From: Gordonia sp. SL306
GTDB taxonomy: Bacteria; Actinomycetota; Actinomycetes; Mycobacteriales; Mycobacteriaceae
Length of the DNA stretch: 64,000 nucleotides
Assembly (NCBI RefSeq): GCF_026625785.1
Contig: NZ_CP113063.1
Span: 4,836,001 to 4,900,000, forward strand
Direction of reading: 5' to 3'
Part shown: piece by piece, positions 10,225 to 20,231 of the stretch
Position numbering within the stretch: the stretch's first letter is position 1
Layout of the letters: each line of letters starts with the position of its first letter
The notes under the pieces: generated by a model
Seen by the model: the letters and a program-made list of their open reading frames with translations, nothing else
Told to the model about the DNA's origin: nothing
Database searches by the model: none
Program-made: the position numbers and the translations under genes

Positions 10225-13200
10225 ATGACGATCAAGGTGGCCCTCGAGCATCGCACGAGTTACGCATTCGATCGCCCGGTCAAGATCTTCCCGCATGTGG
10301 TCCGTCTGCGACCCGCTCCGCACTCGCGTACGCCGATCGAGGCGTACTCGCTGAAAGTCGAACCGGCCGAACACTTCCTGAACTGGCAGCAGGACGCGTT
10401 CAGCAACTACATGGCGCGGCTGGTGTTCCCGGAGCCGGCCACGATGCTCTCCATCTCGGTGAGCCTGGTCGCCGATCTGACCGCGGTCAATCCGTTCGAC
10501 TTCTTCATCGAGGACTGGGCTGAGGACTTCGGTTTCTCCTATCCCGACGACCTCCGCACCGACCTGGAGATCTTCCTCCGTTCGGTCGGGGTGACCGAGG
10601 GCGAGTTCGTCGGCGCGCCGGTCCATCCGTCCGTCGCTGAGTTCGCCGCGGAACATCGGCCACCGGGCACCGTCCGGATCATCGACTTCCTGGTCGGCCT
10701 TAACCAGGCGGTCCGCGATGCTGTCGGGTACACGGTCCGTCTGGAGACGGGTGTGCAGACACCCGAGTACACACTGTCCAGCGGCATCGGGTCCTGCCGT
10801 GATTCGGCCTGGTTGCTCGTTGCGCTGCTGCGTGAGCTGGGCCTGGCCGCGCGGTTCGTCTCCGGGTATCTGGTGCAGTTGACGTCGGATGTGAAGTCGA
10901 TCGACGGACCCTCGGGCCCGGACGCCGACTTCACGGATCTGCATGCCTGGACCGAGGTCTACCTGCCGGGAGCCGGATGGGTGGGCATGGACCCGACGTC
11001 CGGTCTGTTCGCAGGCGAGGGGCACATCCCGCTTGCCGCGACGCCGAGCCCCGGTGGCGCAGCACCGATCTCCGGCGCGACCGGACCCTGCCACGCCACG
11101 CTGGACTTCGCGAACACGGTGACCCGCTTCCACGAGGACCCGCGGGTGACGTTGCCGTACACCCCCGAACAGTGGGATCGGGTGGTCGATCTCGGCGCGG
11201 CCGTCGACGCCCGGATGGCCCGCAACGACGTCCGACTCACGATGGGCGGCGAACCGACCTTCGTGTCGATCGACAACCAGACCGACCCCGAGTGGACCAC
11301 CGCCGCCGACGGCCCGCACAAACGACTGCTGGCGTCGCGGCTCGCCGAGCGACTGCGCGGGACCTACGCACCCGCCGGCCTGGTGCAGCGCAGCCAGGGC
11401 AAGTGGTACCCGGGTGAACCGTTGCCGCGTTGGCAGATCGCACTGATGTGGCGGACCGACGGCCTGCCGATCTGGCGTCGTCCCGAACTCCTCGCCGATC
11501 CGTGGGCGACGCAGGAACAGGCCGCAGCGAGCATCGAGGTGGAGAGCACCGGTGCCGGCGAGCGCGCGACGGTCGGTGCTGCCGACGCCTCGATCGCCGA
11601 GACGCTGTTGACCGCAGTGGCCAAGGCGATCGGGCTGCCGACCACACAGGTGATGCCCGCCTACGAGGATCCCCTGGTGCGGTTGGGCGAGCTGGCGGCG
11701 CTCCCACCCGGTGATCCGGGCGCGGACCCCACCGTCCTGACGGCCCGCGGTGCGGCGCTGGCGGCCGCCGCGGCCGAGGCCGACGACGAGACCGATCTCA
11801 CGCCACCTGCGGATTCGGGCGACGCTCGCAGTGCCTTGCTGGAGCGTCTGGACGGTGCGATCACCGAACCGACCGCTTTCGTCCTGCCGCTCAGTCGTTC
11901 CGAGGACGAGACGGCGTGGCAGAGTGCCCGGTGGACCACGCGCCGTGGCCGTCTGGTGCTGACCCCGGGAACGTCGCCCGCGGGTCTGCGGCTGCCGTTG
12001 AACTCCCTGTCGTGGGGGCCGGCCCCGACCATGTTCGAGGTCGATCCGTCCGTCCGGGCCGGCGCGTTGCCCGCCGACCCGGCCGCTGAACTCGGACTCA
12101 TCGTCCGCGACGTCGATCCGGCCGCGTTCGTGCCGCGATCCGCCGTGGTCGCCGAGGTCCGTGGCGGGGTGCTCGCCGTCTTCATGCCGCCACTGGCCGC
12201 GCTTGAGGAGTTCCTGGCGATCATCGAGTTCGTCGAGGACGCGGCGGCCGCCATCTCGACACCCGTGGTCATCGAAGGCTATGGGCCGCCCTCGGATGCG
12301 CGGCTCACCACGCTCACCGTCACACCCGATCCGGGCGTGATCGAGGTGAACATCCAGCCGACCGCCAGTTTCGCCGAGCAATCCGCGTTGCTCGACGATC
12401 TCTACGATCACGCGCGGCACACCCGGCTCGGCACCGAGACCTTCGACCTCGACGGAAGTCACGGCGGTACCGGCGGCGGCAACCACATCACGCTCGGCGG
12501 GACGACCCCCGCCGATTCGCCGATGCTGCGCCGTCCGGACCTGTTGGTGTCGATGCTGACGTACTGGCAGCGGCACCCGTCGTTGTCGTATCTCTTCTCC
12601 GGGAGGTTCGTCGGGACCACGTCGCAGGCACCGCGGGTGGACGAAGGCCGCGAGTCCGCTCTGTACGAGCTGGAGATCGCGTTCTCCGAGATCGACCGGC
12701 TGGGCGTGAAGGGCGACGGTGTCGGAGGTGTGGAGGCCCCGCCGAATCCGTGGGTGACCGACCGTGCTCTGCGACACCTGCTGACCGACATCACCGGCAA
12801 CACCCATCGCTCGGAGTTCTGCATCGACAAGCTCTACAGTCCTGACTCGACACGAGGACGTCTCGGTCTGCTCGAACTCCGTGCGTTCGAGATGCCGCCG
12901 CACCACCGGATGGCGATGGTGCAGTCGCTGCTGGTGCGGTCGCTGGTGTCGTGGTTCTGGGAGCACCCGCATCGCGGCAGGCTCATCCGGCACGGTGGCG
13001 ATCTGCACGGCAAATACCTTCTGCCGCACCACATCATCGGTGACATCGCCGCCGTCGCCGAGGACCTGCGGCAGGCAGGCTACCCGTTCGACACCGCATG
13101 GCTCGACCCGTTCACGGAGTTCCGGTTCCCTCGGCTCGGTACGGTCTCGATCCGCGACCACGAGGTCGAACTCCGAGGCGCGATCGAGCCGTGGAACACG

Positions 13201-13701
13201 CTCGGCGAGGAATCGACCGGTACCGGGACGGCGCGGTACGTCGACTCGTCGATCGAACGTGTGCAGGTGCGGGTCCAGGGTGGTGAGGACGACCGTTTCC
13301 TGTTGACGTGCAACGGTTTCCCCATTCCGTTGAGTCCCACCGGCCGCACCGGGGAGCGGGTCGCGGGCATCCGGTTCCGCGCCTGGCAGCCGCCCAGCGC
13401 GTTGCATCCTTCGATCACCATCGACACCCCACTCACGTTCGACCTGGTCGACACGGTCGCAGGCCGGTCGGTTGGCGGTGCGACCTACCACGTCGTCCAT
13501 CCGGGTGGCCGCTCGTACGACCGGCCCCCGGTGAACGCGGTGGAGGCGGAATCGCGCCGCAACGGACGCTTCGAGGCCAGCGGTCACACCAGCGGCTCGG
13601 TCGACATCGGGCTCCTCCGGGAGCGGCAGGCCCGGCAGGCCACCGATACCGGGGTACCGGCGATCCTGGATCTGCGCCGGGCACGTACAGTTCTTCGGTG
13701 A
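10225..13701 (+). CDS. Transglutaminase-like/DUF2126 protein (1158 residues)
   Basis: The first of three overlapping genes. The N-terminal 300 residues hold a bacterial transglutaminase-type N-domain and a transglutaminase-like cysteine-peptidase fold with an apparently intact triad: Cys191 in GSCRDSAW, His240 in DLHAWTEV and Asp256 in GMDPTSG. The rest, from about residue 310, is the DUF2126 region. It corresponds to the long conserved hypothetical next to aspS in mycobacteria. It is presumably cytoplasmic, as no signal peptide or membrane helix is evident. Its partners are an ATP-grasp/alpha-E protein and a second transglutaminase, suggesting that peptide bonds are made and cut in a modification pathway. 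That role is inference and the substrate is unknown. Confidence 0.87.
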   Translation: MTIKVALEHRTSYAFDRPVKIFPHVVRLRPAPHSRTPIEAYSLKVEPAEHFLNWQQDAFSNYMARLVFPEPATMLSISVSLVADLTAVNPFDFFIEDWAEDFGFSYPDDLRTDLEIFLRSVGVTEGEFVGAPVHPSVAEFAAEHRPPGTVRIIDFLVGLNQAVRDAVGYTVRLETGVQTPEYTLSSGIGSCRDSAWLLVALLRELGLAARFVSGYLVQLTSDVKSIDGPSGPDADFTDLHAWTEVYLPGAGWVGMDPTSGLFAGEGHIPLAATPSPGGAAPISGATGPCHATLDFANTVTRFHEDPRVTLPYTPEQWDRVVDLGAAVDARMARNDVRLTMGGEPTFVSIDNQTDPEWTTAADGPHKRLLASRLAERLRGTYAPAGLVQRSQGKWYPGEPLPRWQIALMWRTDGLPIWRRPELLADPWATQEQAAASIEVESTGAGERATVGAADASIAETLLTAVAKAIGLPTTQVMPAYEDPLVRLGELAALPPGDPGADPTVLTARGAALAAAAAEADDETDLTPPADSGDARSALLERLDGAITEPTAFVLPLSRSEDETAWQSARWTTRRGRLVLTPGTSPAGLRLPLNSLSWGPAPTMFEVDPSVRAGALPADPAAELGLIVRDVDPAAFVPRSAVVAEVRGGVLAVFMPPLAALEEFLAIIEFVEDAAAAISTPVVIEGYGPPSDARLTTLTVTPDPGVIEVNIQPTASFAEQSALLDDLYDHARHTRLGTETFDLDGSHGGTGGGNHITLGGTTPADSPMLRRPDLLVSMLTYWQRHPSLSYLFSGRFVGTTSQAPRVDEGRESALYELEIAFSEIDRLGVKGDGVGGVEAPPNPWVTDRALRHLLTDITGNTHRSEFCIDKLYSPDSTRGRLGLLELRAFEMPPHHRMAMVQSLLVRSLVSWFWEHPHRGRLIRHGGDLHGKYLLPHHIIGDIAAVAEDLRQAGYPFDTAWLDPFTEFRFPRLGTVSIRDHEVELRGAIEPWNTLGEESTGTGTARYVDSSIERVQVRVQGGEDDRFLLTCNGFPIPLSPTGRTGERVAGIRFRAWQPPSALHPSITIDTPLTFDLVDTVAGRSVGGATYHVVHPGGRSYDRPPVNAVEAESRRNGRFEASGHTSGSVDIGLLRERQARQATDTGVPAILDLRRARTVLR

Positions 13702-16454
13702 TCGTTTCGTCGGGCAGCCCGGCCGGGAATCGACTGCCCGGGGTCTTCGACGGGTACCGCCCCGACGGCTCCGCATTGTTCGATGTCGAGGGGTTGTCCC
13801 ACGGCACGGCAGCGCAGGCGCCCTACGACGAGATGCTCGACAGCAGTGGCGTGACCAGGCCGGCCTGGACGGATCTGGTGTCCGGGTATGCGGCGCGTGG
13901 CGATGAACGCCTCAGGGGTGCCGCGGCGCGCCTGGCCACCGCGGTCAGCGACGAGGGCGTCATCTACAACGAGTTCGACGGCGACCAGACCGTCGCACGG
14001 GACTGGCAGGTCGATCCGGTCCCGCTCGTCGTCGACGGGGTGGAGTGGACGGAGCTGGAGAAGGCCGTCATCCAGCGGTCGATGTTGCTCGATCAGCTGC
14101 TGCGGGACATCTATCGCGACCAGAAGACGATCCGCCGTGGCCTGGTCCCACCGGAGATGGTGTTCGGCCACCCCGGCTACATCCGGAAGGCGGCCCGGCT
14201 GGAGGTCGCCGGTCCGCACGCGTTGTTCCTGCATGCCCTGGATCTCGGTCGGACGTCCGACGGCAGCTTCGAGGTGTATGCCGACCGCACGCAGGCGCCG
14301 TCGGGCATCGGCTTCGCGATGGTCGACCGCAGACTGCTCTCCCGGACGTTCCCGCAGCTGTTCCAGACCGTCGCGCCGCGACCGATCGCGACGTTCGCGG
14401 GCACTCTGCGGCTGGCTCTCTTCGACTACGCCCCACCCGGCGTCGACGATCCCACGGTCGCGGTGCTGAGTCCTGGAAGCATGTCCGAAACCGCCTTCGA
14501 CCAGGCATATCTGGCATCGTTACTGGGGTTCCCCCTTGTCGAGGGCGACGACCTGACGGTGCGTGACGGCGCCGTCTACATGCGGTCGCTGGGCAAGTAC
14601 AAGCGGGTCGACGTGCTGCTGCGGCGGATCGACGCCGGTTATGCGGATCCGCTCGATCTGCGTACCGACTCCCGGCTCGGCGTCGCCGGTCTGGTGGAGG
14701 CCATCTCACGCGGCACCGTCACGGTGGTGAACACCCTCGGCAGCGGGGTGCTCGAGAACCCGGCGCTGCACACGGTGCTGGACGAACTCGCACCGGTGCT
14801 GCTCGACGAGGACCTCGCGCTGCCGTCGGTACCCACGCTGTGGGCCGGCGATGACCTGCAGCGCACCAAGATCCGCGCCGATCTCGGCGAGCTTGTGCTG
14901 TCGAACTTCGCCACCGACGAAGAGGTGATCGCCCCGATGCTCGATACCGCGAGGCGTGCCGATCTCCTCGCCCGGATCGAGGCACACCCGTGGCAGTGGG
15001 TGGCCCGGACGCTGCAACCCGTCTCGATCGCGCCGACGATGACGCGGGGGCGCACCACCTCGGATCGTCCGGGGGTGCTCCGTGCCGCACAGGTCGGGGT
15101 GCGTGCCTTCAGCGTGGCTCAGGGGCCGACCTACGCGGTGATGCCGGGTGGACTGGGGATGGTGCTCGCCGACGGTGTGGCCGGTGCGGCGCAGCGGACG
15201 GTGTCGGCGAAGGACGTCTGGGTGACCAGCGCCGACGTCGGCGGACATGTCTCACGGAAGTCGGGCACCCGATCGGCGGCCGCCGAGGAGATGGCCGCGC
15301 CGCGGCCCGGGCGGACTCCGCGCACCGCCGCGTACTACGACGTCGCCGCGGCCGCGAGTCCCCGCGTCCTGGCCGACCTCTTCTGGTTCGGGCGCTACGG
15401 CGAACGGACGGAGTCGACGACGCGCCTGGCGAAGGTGGCGCGCGAGCGCTATCAGGAGGTGCAGTACCGCCCGTGGATGAGCGGATCGGCGGCGGTGCCC
15501 TTGGTGCTGCATGCGGTGGCGCGGGTGACCGGTACGTCCCTCTATCTCGGGACCGCCGACCTCGCCGCGGAGCCCGGCGACACGCCGGCCGCGCCGGAGC
15601 GGGTCAACGAGGCCATCGCCAAGATCACCGATCTCACCATCACGCGCTCGGTGGCCGGGACCATCGCCCACTCCGCCGATCGGCTGGTCGCGACGGCCCG
15701 GGCGGTCCGCGATCAGATGTCGACGAGCACGTGGATGGTGCTGGCTCCGGTCGAACGGGCGATCGAGGAACTCGGTGCGCAGGTGCGCGGCGCCCGCGAC
15801 GCGGCCGATCAAACCTCCGTCGCCGGTGACACGACATTGGATCTGGGCTCCGACCTCGGCCATGCGCACGACGAGGTGCTGCACGGTGTCCTCGCGCTCG
15901 CCGGTCTGCAGGCCGACTCGATGGTGCACGACGCAGGCTGGTTGTTCATGGACATCGGCCGGCGTATCGAACGGACCATCGCCCTCGCCGACCTCACCGT
16001 GGCGTTGTTCGTCGTGGCGCAGGACCGTGAGGTCGAGCAGGCGCTCCTGGAGTCGTTCCTGGTCGCCAACGAGTCGTCGGTGATCTACCGCAGGCGCAAT
16101 CGCGGGCTCTATCGATTCGACGCCGTCGGTGGTCTGCTGTTCTTCGACGAGACCAACCCCCGGGCGATGATCTACCAGCTGACACGGATGCATGACGATC
16201 TGACCGCGCTGCCGGACGAACTGCGCTCGGCCGGCTCCGAACGGATCGTCGAGGAGCTGATCGCGGAGCTGCGTCGTTCCGATCCGGAAGACCTCGCCGC
16301 GGTCGACGCGACGGGTCGCCGGGCACAGCTCGGTGAGTTGATGACCGCCCTGGGTGCCGGAGCGCGAGACCTCTCCGACGTCCTGACGCGGACCCGGTTC
16401 GCCTCGCCCCGCCAGGCGCAGCCGATCTGGGGCGGGGGAGGTGACGGCGTATGA
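13698..16454 (+). CDS. Circularly permuted ATP-grasp/alpha-E domain protein
   Basis: A 918-residue fusion. The N-terminal half is a circularly permuted type 2 ATP-grasp module (about residues 70-500, including VFGHPGYIRK, YADRTQAPSGIGFAMVDR and the region around SPGSMSETAFDQAYLA). The C-terminal part, from about residue 540, is the helical alpha-E domain. ATP-grasp enzymes ligate carboxylates to amines using ATP, and this subfamily is predicted to link amino acids or peptides. The start is GTG at 13698, overlapping the previous stop as GTGA. A longer open frame back to 13308 lies inside the previous gene and is not used. The operon context and the fusion are clear, but the reaction is unproven. 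Confidence 0.87.
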   Translation: MIVSSGSPAGNRLPGVFDGYRPDGSALFDVEGLSHGTAAQAPYDEMLDSSGVTRPAWTDLVSGYAARGDERLRGAAARLATAVSDEGVIYNEFDGDQTVARDWQVDPVPLVVDGVEWTELEKAVIQRSMLLDQLLRDIYRDQKTIRRGLVPPEMVFGHPGYIRKAARLEVAGPHALFLHALDLGRTSDGSFEVYADRTQAPSGIGFAMVDRRLLSRTFPQLFQTVAPRPIATFAGTLRLALFDYAPPGVDDPTVAVLSPGSMSETAFDQAYLASLLGFPLVEGDDLTVRDGAVYMRSLGKYKRVDVLLRRIDAGYADPLDLRTDSRLGVAGLVEAISRGTVTVVNTLGSGVLENPALHTVLDELAPVLLDEDLALPSVPTLWAGDDLQRTKIRADLGELVLSNFATDEEVIAPMLDTARRADLLARIEAHPWQWVARTLQPVSIAPTMTRGRTTSDRPGVLRAAQVGVRAFSVAQGPTYAVMPGGLGMVLADGVAGAAQRTVSAKDVWVTSADVGGHVSRKSGTRSAAAEEMAAPRPGRTPRTAAYYDVAAAASPRVLADLFWFGRYGERTESTTRLAKVARERYQEVQYRPWMSGSAAVPLVLHAVARVTGTSLYLGTADLAAEPGDTPAAPERVNEAIAKITDLTITRSVAGTIAHSADRLVATARAVRDQMSTSTWMVLAPVERAIEELGAQVRGARDAADQTSVAGDTTLDLGSDLGHAHDEVLHGVLALAGLQADSMVHDAGWLFMDIGRRIERTIALADLTVALFVVAQDREVEQALLESFLVANESSVIYRRRNRGLYRFDAVGGLLFFDETNPRAMIYQLTRMHDDLTALPDELRSAGSERIVEELIAELRRSDPEDLAAVDATGRRAQLGELMTALGAGARDLSDVLTRTRFASPRQAQPIWGGGGDGV

Positions 16455-17446
16455 CAGCACCGGAACCAGCGGTGGAACCGACCTCGGAACGCGCCGACGT
16501 CATCGACGGTCACCGGCGTCGCTACCGGGTCATGCATCGCACGTCGTACACCTACGATGACGTGGTCTCGTCGTCGTACGGCCGCTGCTACCTCACCCCT
16601 CGCGAGCTGCCACATCAGCGGGTGCTGTCGGCCGGGGTGACCATCGAGCCCGAGCCCGACGACTGGTCCACCGGGGTGGATGTCTACGGCAACGGTGATT
16701 CGTACTTCCACGTCCGGTCCAACCATGACGAGCTGGTCGTCACTGCGACCTCGGTCGTCGAGGTCGATCCACCCGACCCGGGGATGCTCCTCTCGCCTGC
16801 GGCACTCGGTCCGTGGGAGCAGGCCCGTCCGTCGGCGGTCGGTGCCGCGGGTGCCGGTGCGGTCGAGTTCGTCCTCGACCTCACGCCTCCGGAGATCACC
16901 CCTGCGGTGGCCGGCTACGCGGCGGAGGTGTTCCGGCCCGGCCGGCCGCTGATCGAGGCCGTCACCGACCTCACCACCCGGATCTTCCGGGAATTCACCT
17001 ACAAATCGGGATCGACGGCGATCAGCACCCGCGTGGACACCGTCCTGGAACGGCGCATGGGGGTCTGCCAGGACTTCGCCCGTGTCGCCATCGCCTGCCT
17101 GCGTTCGGTCGGACTCGCAGCGCGTTACGAGTCGGGCTACCTGGCCACCGACCCGCCGCCCGGTCGGGAACGGATCTTCGGCGCGGACGCGAGCCACGCG
17201 TGGGCGGCCGTGTGGCTGCCCGGTGACCGTTGGCTGGCCTTCGACCCGACCAACGACAAACTCGTCGACGAACGACACGTGACAGTGGCGTGGGGTCGCG
17301 ACTACGACGATGTCCCGCCGTTGCGCGGGGTCATCTACACGGAGTCGAAGAAAAGCCGGATCGAGGTGTCGGTGGACGTCAGCCCGATCGGTGCCGACGA
17401 TGTGTCCGAGATCACCGAGGGGTCTTCGGGAACGGACGCCGACTAG
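16451..17446 (+). CDS. Transglutaminase-like protein
   Basis: The third gene of the operon, 331 residues, starting at ATG 16451 within an ATGA overlap. It has a beta-rich N-terminal domain and a transglutaminase core with Cys206 in MGVCQDFAR, His249 in DASHAWAA and Asp265 in AFDPTND, so the catalytic triad looks intact. Proteins of this type act as peptidases or amide-forming enzymes rather than classical crosslinkers. It is much shorter than the first transglutaminase of the operon and lacks DUF2126. No signal peptide is visible. The substrate is unknown. Confidence 0.88.
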   Translation: MTAPEPAVEPTSERADVIDGHRRRYRVMHRTSYTYDDVVSSSYGRCYLTPRELPHQRVLSAGVTIEPEPDDWSTGVDVYGNGDSYFHVRSNHDELVVTATSVVEVDPPDPGMLLSPAALGPWEQARPSAVGAAGAGAVEFVLDLTPPEITPAVAGYAAEVFRPGRPLIEAVTDLTTRIFREFTYKSGSTAISTRVDTVLERRMGVCQDFARVAIACLRSVGLAARYESGYLATDPPPGRERIFGADASHAWAAVWLPGDRWLAFDPTNDKLVDERHVTVAWGRDYDDVPPLRGVIYTESKKSRIEVSVDVSPIGADDVSEITEGSSGTDAD

Positions 17447-17459
17447 CCTCACCGGGCCA

Positions 17460-17479
17460 TTCGGGCCGGGTCGCCCGAA
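17460..17479 (+). terminator. Candidate hairpin after the transglutaminase operon
   Basis: TTCGGGC (17460-17466) pairs with GCCCGAA (17473-17479) around a 6-base loop, 13 bp after the transglutaminase stop. There is no T-run, so this would be a U-tract-less terminator or simply an mRNA end stabiliser. Confidence 0.3.
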
Positions 17480-17645
17480 CGGATGACACCCACCGGCGTC
17501 GGGCTGGACCTCGACCTGACCCTTGTTGTGCGAGACGGGATCTGACATCTGCCGAGGTGGGCGCGATTTACCAGTGGCAAATGCATTGCAGATGGATGAA
17601 GAGTCGTGACGCCGTGATCGGCGATTGGGTACGTTGGTGGGTGAC

Positions 17646-18806
17646 ATGACGGTAATCACTGAGAGTCGCATCGCCGGTGTGGTGCGCGCGGCCGAGACAG
17701 TTCTCTCGCATCGGGCCGGTTCCCCCGTCACCCTCGCAGACCCCGAAGACCTCGGGGGTAGTGGTCGCACCGTCGTGGTGCGGGCGCGGGTGGCGGTCAA
17801 TCCTCTGTCGATGGATCGCACCTTGGTGATCAAGGCACTGCCTGCCGACGAGGACCCCCGTGCCTTCCATCGCGAACTCGCCTCCTACAAGTACGCCACC
17901 GCGCTGCCCACCGAATCCCGTCCGGGACCACAGCTCATCGCGTCCGACCCCGACGTGCGGGTACTCGTCCTCACCGACCTCGGGCACGGACGCTCACTGA
18001 CATCGCTGTTGTCGGGCACCGACGTCGTCGAGACGTCGCACGCGGTCAGTGCCTGGGGGCAGGCACTCGGCCGTATGCACGCGGCGACGGTCGGCGGTGA
18101 GATCGACTTCCTCGCCATCCTGCGTCGTGGGGCGAAGGGCACCGATGACGTGGATGTCCTCGGCGAGGCCGCCGAGCGGGCGGTCGAGGACGCGCCGGGC
18201 CTGACCGAGAGCCTCGGTGTCGAACTGCCCGATGACGTCGCGAAACGGCTGACGATCGCCTGCGGTCTGTTCGCCGACGGTGATCACCGGGCCTTCAGCC
18301 CTTCGGACGTCGGCGCGGAGAACATCCTGCTCAACGACGAGGGCGTGCAGTTCATGGACTACGAGTGGGGCGGTTTCCGCGACGCCACTCTCGACATCGC
18401 GTATGCCCTGGTCACTTTCGGTGCACAGTTGTCGCACGTCAACGTCGACCACCGCGCCGACCTCGAGATCGCGATGGTCGACGCGTGGCGTTCCGAGGTC
18501 TATCCCATCTGGCCGGGCCTCGGTCACGACGGTGAGGCGACCCGCAAGATCACCACCGCCCGGCTGTTGTGGACGTGGCTGTCGACAGTGTGGATGCTGC
18601 CCGACGAGGGTGCCGCGTCTGTCGAGGACCGACATCCCGGCCACGCCGGTCAGACCCACGACTGGGCGCTGCACACCAACGATCCCCGCGTCGTCGTCGC
18701 GCGCTGGGCGGATCTGTCGGCCGCGGCGGTCCGGGCAGGCGAAGCGGAGATCGCCGAGTTCGCGTCCCGGCTCGGTGCCGCGCTGCAGCGCACCTGGCTC
18801 ACCTGA
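17646..18806 (+). CDS. Phosphotransferase-fold (APH/choline-kinase-like) protein
   Basis: A 386-residue protein with the aminoglycoside phosphotransferase/kinase-like fold. Lys63 in LVIKALP fits the ATP-binding lysine. Asp221 and Asn226 in SPSDVGAENILL fit the catalytic loop, with a proline where most APH enzymes have histidine (D-2). Asp238 in FMDYEWGGF fits the metal ligand. An SPSD version of this loop occurs in some kinase-like proteins, so activity is possible. I chose ATG 17646; a TTG at 17625 is also in frame. It lies 9 bp before rarA. The substrate is unknown, and I would not call it a resistance gene. Confidence 0.78.
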   Translation: MTVITESRIAGVVRAAETVLSHRAGSPVTLADPEDLGGSGRTVVVRARVAVNPLSMDRTLVIKALPADEDPRAFHRELASYKYATALPTESRPGPQLIASDPDVRVLVLTDLGHGRSLTSLLSGTDVVETSHAVSAWGQALGRMHAATVGGEIDFLAILRRGAKGTDDVDVLGEAAERAVEDAPGLTESLGVELPDDVAKRLTIACGLFADGDHRAFSPSDVGAENILLNDEGVQFMDYEWGGFRDATLDIAYALVTFGAQLSHVNVDHRADLEIAMVDAWRSEVYPIWPGLGHDGEATRKITTARLLWTWLSTVWMLPDEGAASVEDRHPGHAGQTHDWALHTNDPRVVVARWADLSAAAVRAGEAEIAEFASRLGAALQRTWLT

Positions 18807-18815
18807 CGGCGCGCC

Positions 18816-20217
18816 GTGGAAGGGCTGTTCGACCCACCGACGGCCGCCCCGGGTCCCGGCTCGGGCGGCCTCGCGTCACCTCCCGGCGCACACGCACCAT
18901 TGGCGGTGCGGATGCGCCCGGAGTCGCTCGACGAGATCGTCGGCCAGCAGCATCTGCTGGGCCCCGGGTCGCCGTTGCGACGCCTCATCAACGGCTCCGG
19001 TGCGGCATCGGTGATGCTCTACGGGCCGCCCGGCACCGGTAAGACGACGATGGCCGCGCTGATCTCCCGGGCCACGGGAGGTCGGTTCGAGGCGCTCTCG
19101 GCGCTGTCGGCCGGCGTGAAGGAGGTGCGTGCCGTCATCGACGTCGCGCGGCGGCGGTTGATCGAGGGGCAGCAGACCGTGCTGTTCATCGACGAGGTCC
19201 ATCGGTTCTCCAAGACACAACAGGACGCGTTGCTGGACGCGGTGGAGAACCGCATCGTGCTGCTGGTGGCGGCGACCACGGAGAACCCGTCGTTCTCGGT
19301 GGTCGCGCCGTTGCTGTCCCGGTCACTGGTGCTGCAGCTGCGATCTCTCTCCGACGACGACATCCGGGAGGTGCTGCGTCGTGCCGTGGCCGACCCGCGC
19401 GGGCTCGACGGGCGGGTCGAGGTCAGTGACGCGGCGATGGACCACCTCGTCGCGGTCGCCGGTGGCGACGCGCGTCGGGCCCTGACCGGACTGGAGGCCA
19501 GCGCGGATGCGGCGCTGCGCGGCGACGACGAGGACGTCGCGGGACCAGACGGCCACCGTCCCGTGCTCGACGTGACCGAGGTGGAGGCGGCCATCGATCG
19601 CGCCGCGGTGCGCTACGACCGTGACGGCGACCAGCACTACGACGTGACCAGCGCATTCATCAAATCCATCCGAGGCTCGGATGTCGATGCCGCGCTGCAC
19701 TATCTGGCTCGGATGATCGTCGCGGGCGAGGACCCACGATTCATCGCCCGTCGCCTGATGATCCATGCCAGCGAGGACATCGGCATGGCCGACCCGACCG
19801 CCCTGCAGACGGCCGTGGCCGCCGCCCAGGTGGTGGCGTTGGTCGGGATGCCGGAGGCAAAACTGGCCCTCACCCAGGCCACCATCCACCTGGCGACCGC
19901 CCCCGAAATCGGGGGGAGTCGTCTCGGCCATCGGCGCCGCGATCGCGGATGTCGAGGCCGGGAAATCGGGGGCGGTTCCCGCGCATCTCCGAGACAGCCA
20001 CTATGCCGGGGCCAAAGGCCTGGGCAGCGGCATCGGCTATCGATACCCGCACGACGATCCGGACGGGGTGGTCGCCCAGCAGTACGCGCCCGACGAGCTG
20101 GTCGGGGTCGACTATTACCAGCCGACCGATCACGGGTTCGAACGAGAGATCGGCGCCCGACTGGGCAAGTTGCGGTCCATCGTGCGGGCCGCGGTCTCCC
20201 GTTCGCGGCGACGATAG
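18816..20217 (+). pseudogene. rarA: Replication-associated recombination ATPase RarA, broken by a +1 frameshift
   Basis: A AAA+ ATPase of the RarA/MgsA/WRNIP1 family, which works at stalled replication forks. From GTG 18816 the frame reads well through Walker A (GPPGTGKTT), Walker B (LFIDEVHRF) and sensor regions to HLATAP. It should then continue with KSGG, but it reads EIGGSRLG. The correct C-terminus ([44 protein letters not shown]) lies in the next frame and ends at TAG 20217. Removing one C from the CCCCC run at 19900-19904 restores the conserved APKS motif. Unrepaired, the frame runs on without a stop to 20930, across the antisense OsmC gene and into alaS. This is either a sequencing indel, a real mutation, or, least likely, programmed frameshifting. 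Confidence 0.88.
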
Positions 20218-20231
20218 GCCTCGCAGGCGGG

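Noticed and set aside
9994-13776. A 1260-residue open frame on the minus strand
   Set aside because: It lies antisense to aspS and the DUF2126 gene. Its protein is Arg/Gly/Asp-rich with no recognisable domain, as expected of the opposite strand of high-GC coding DNA.
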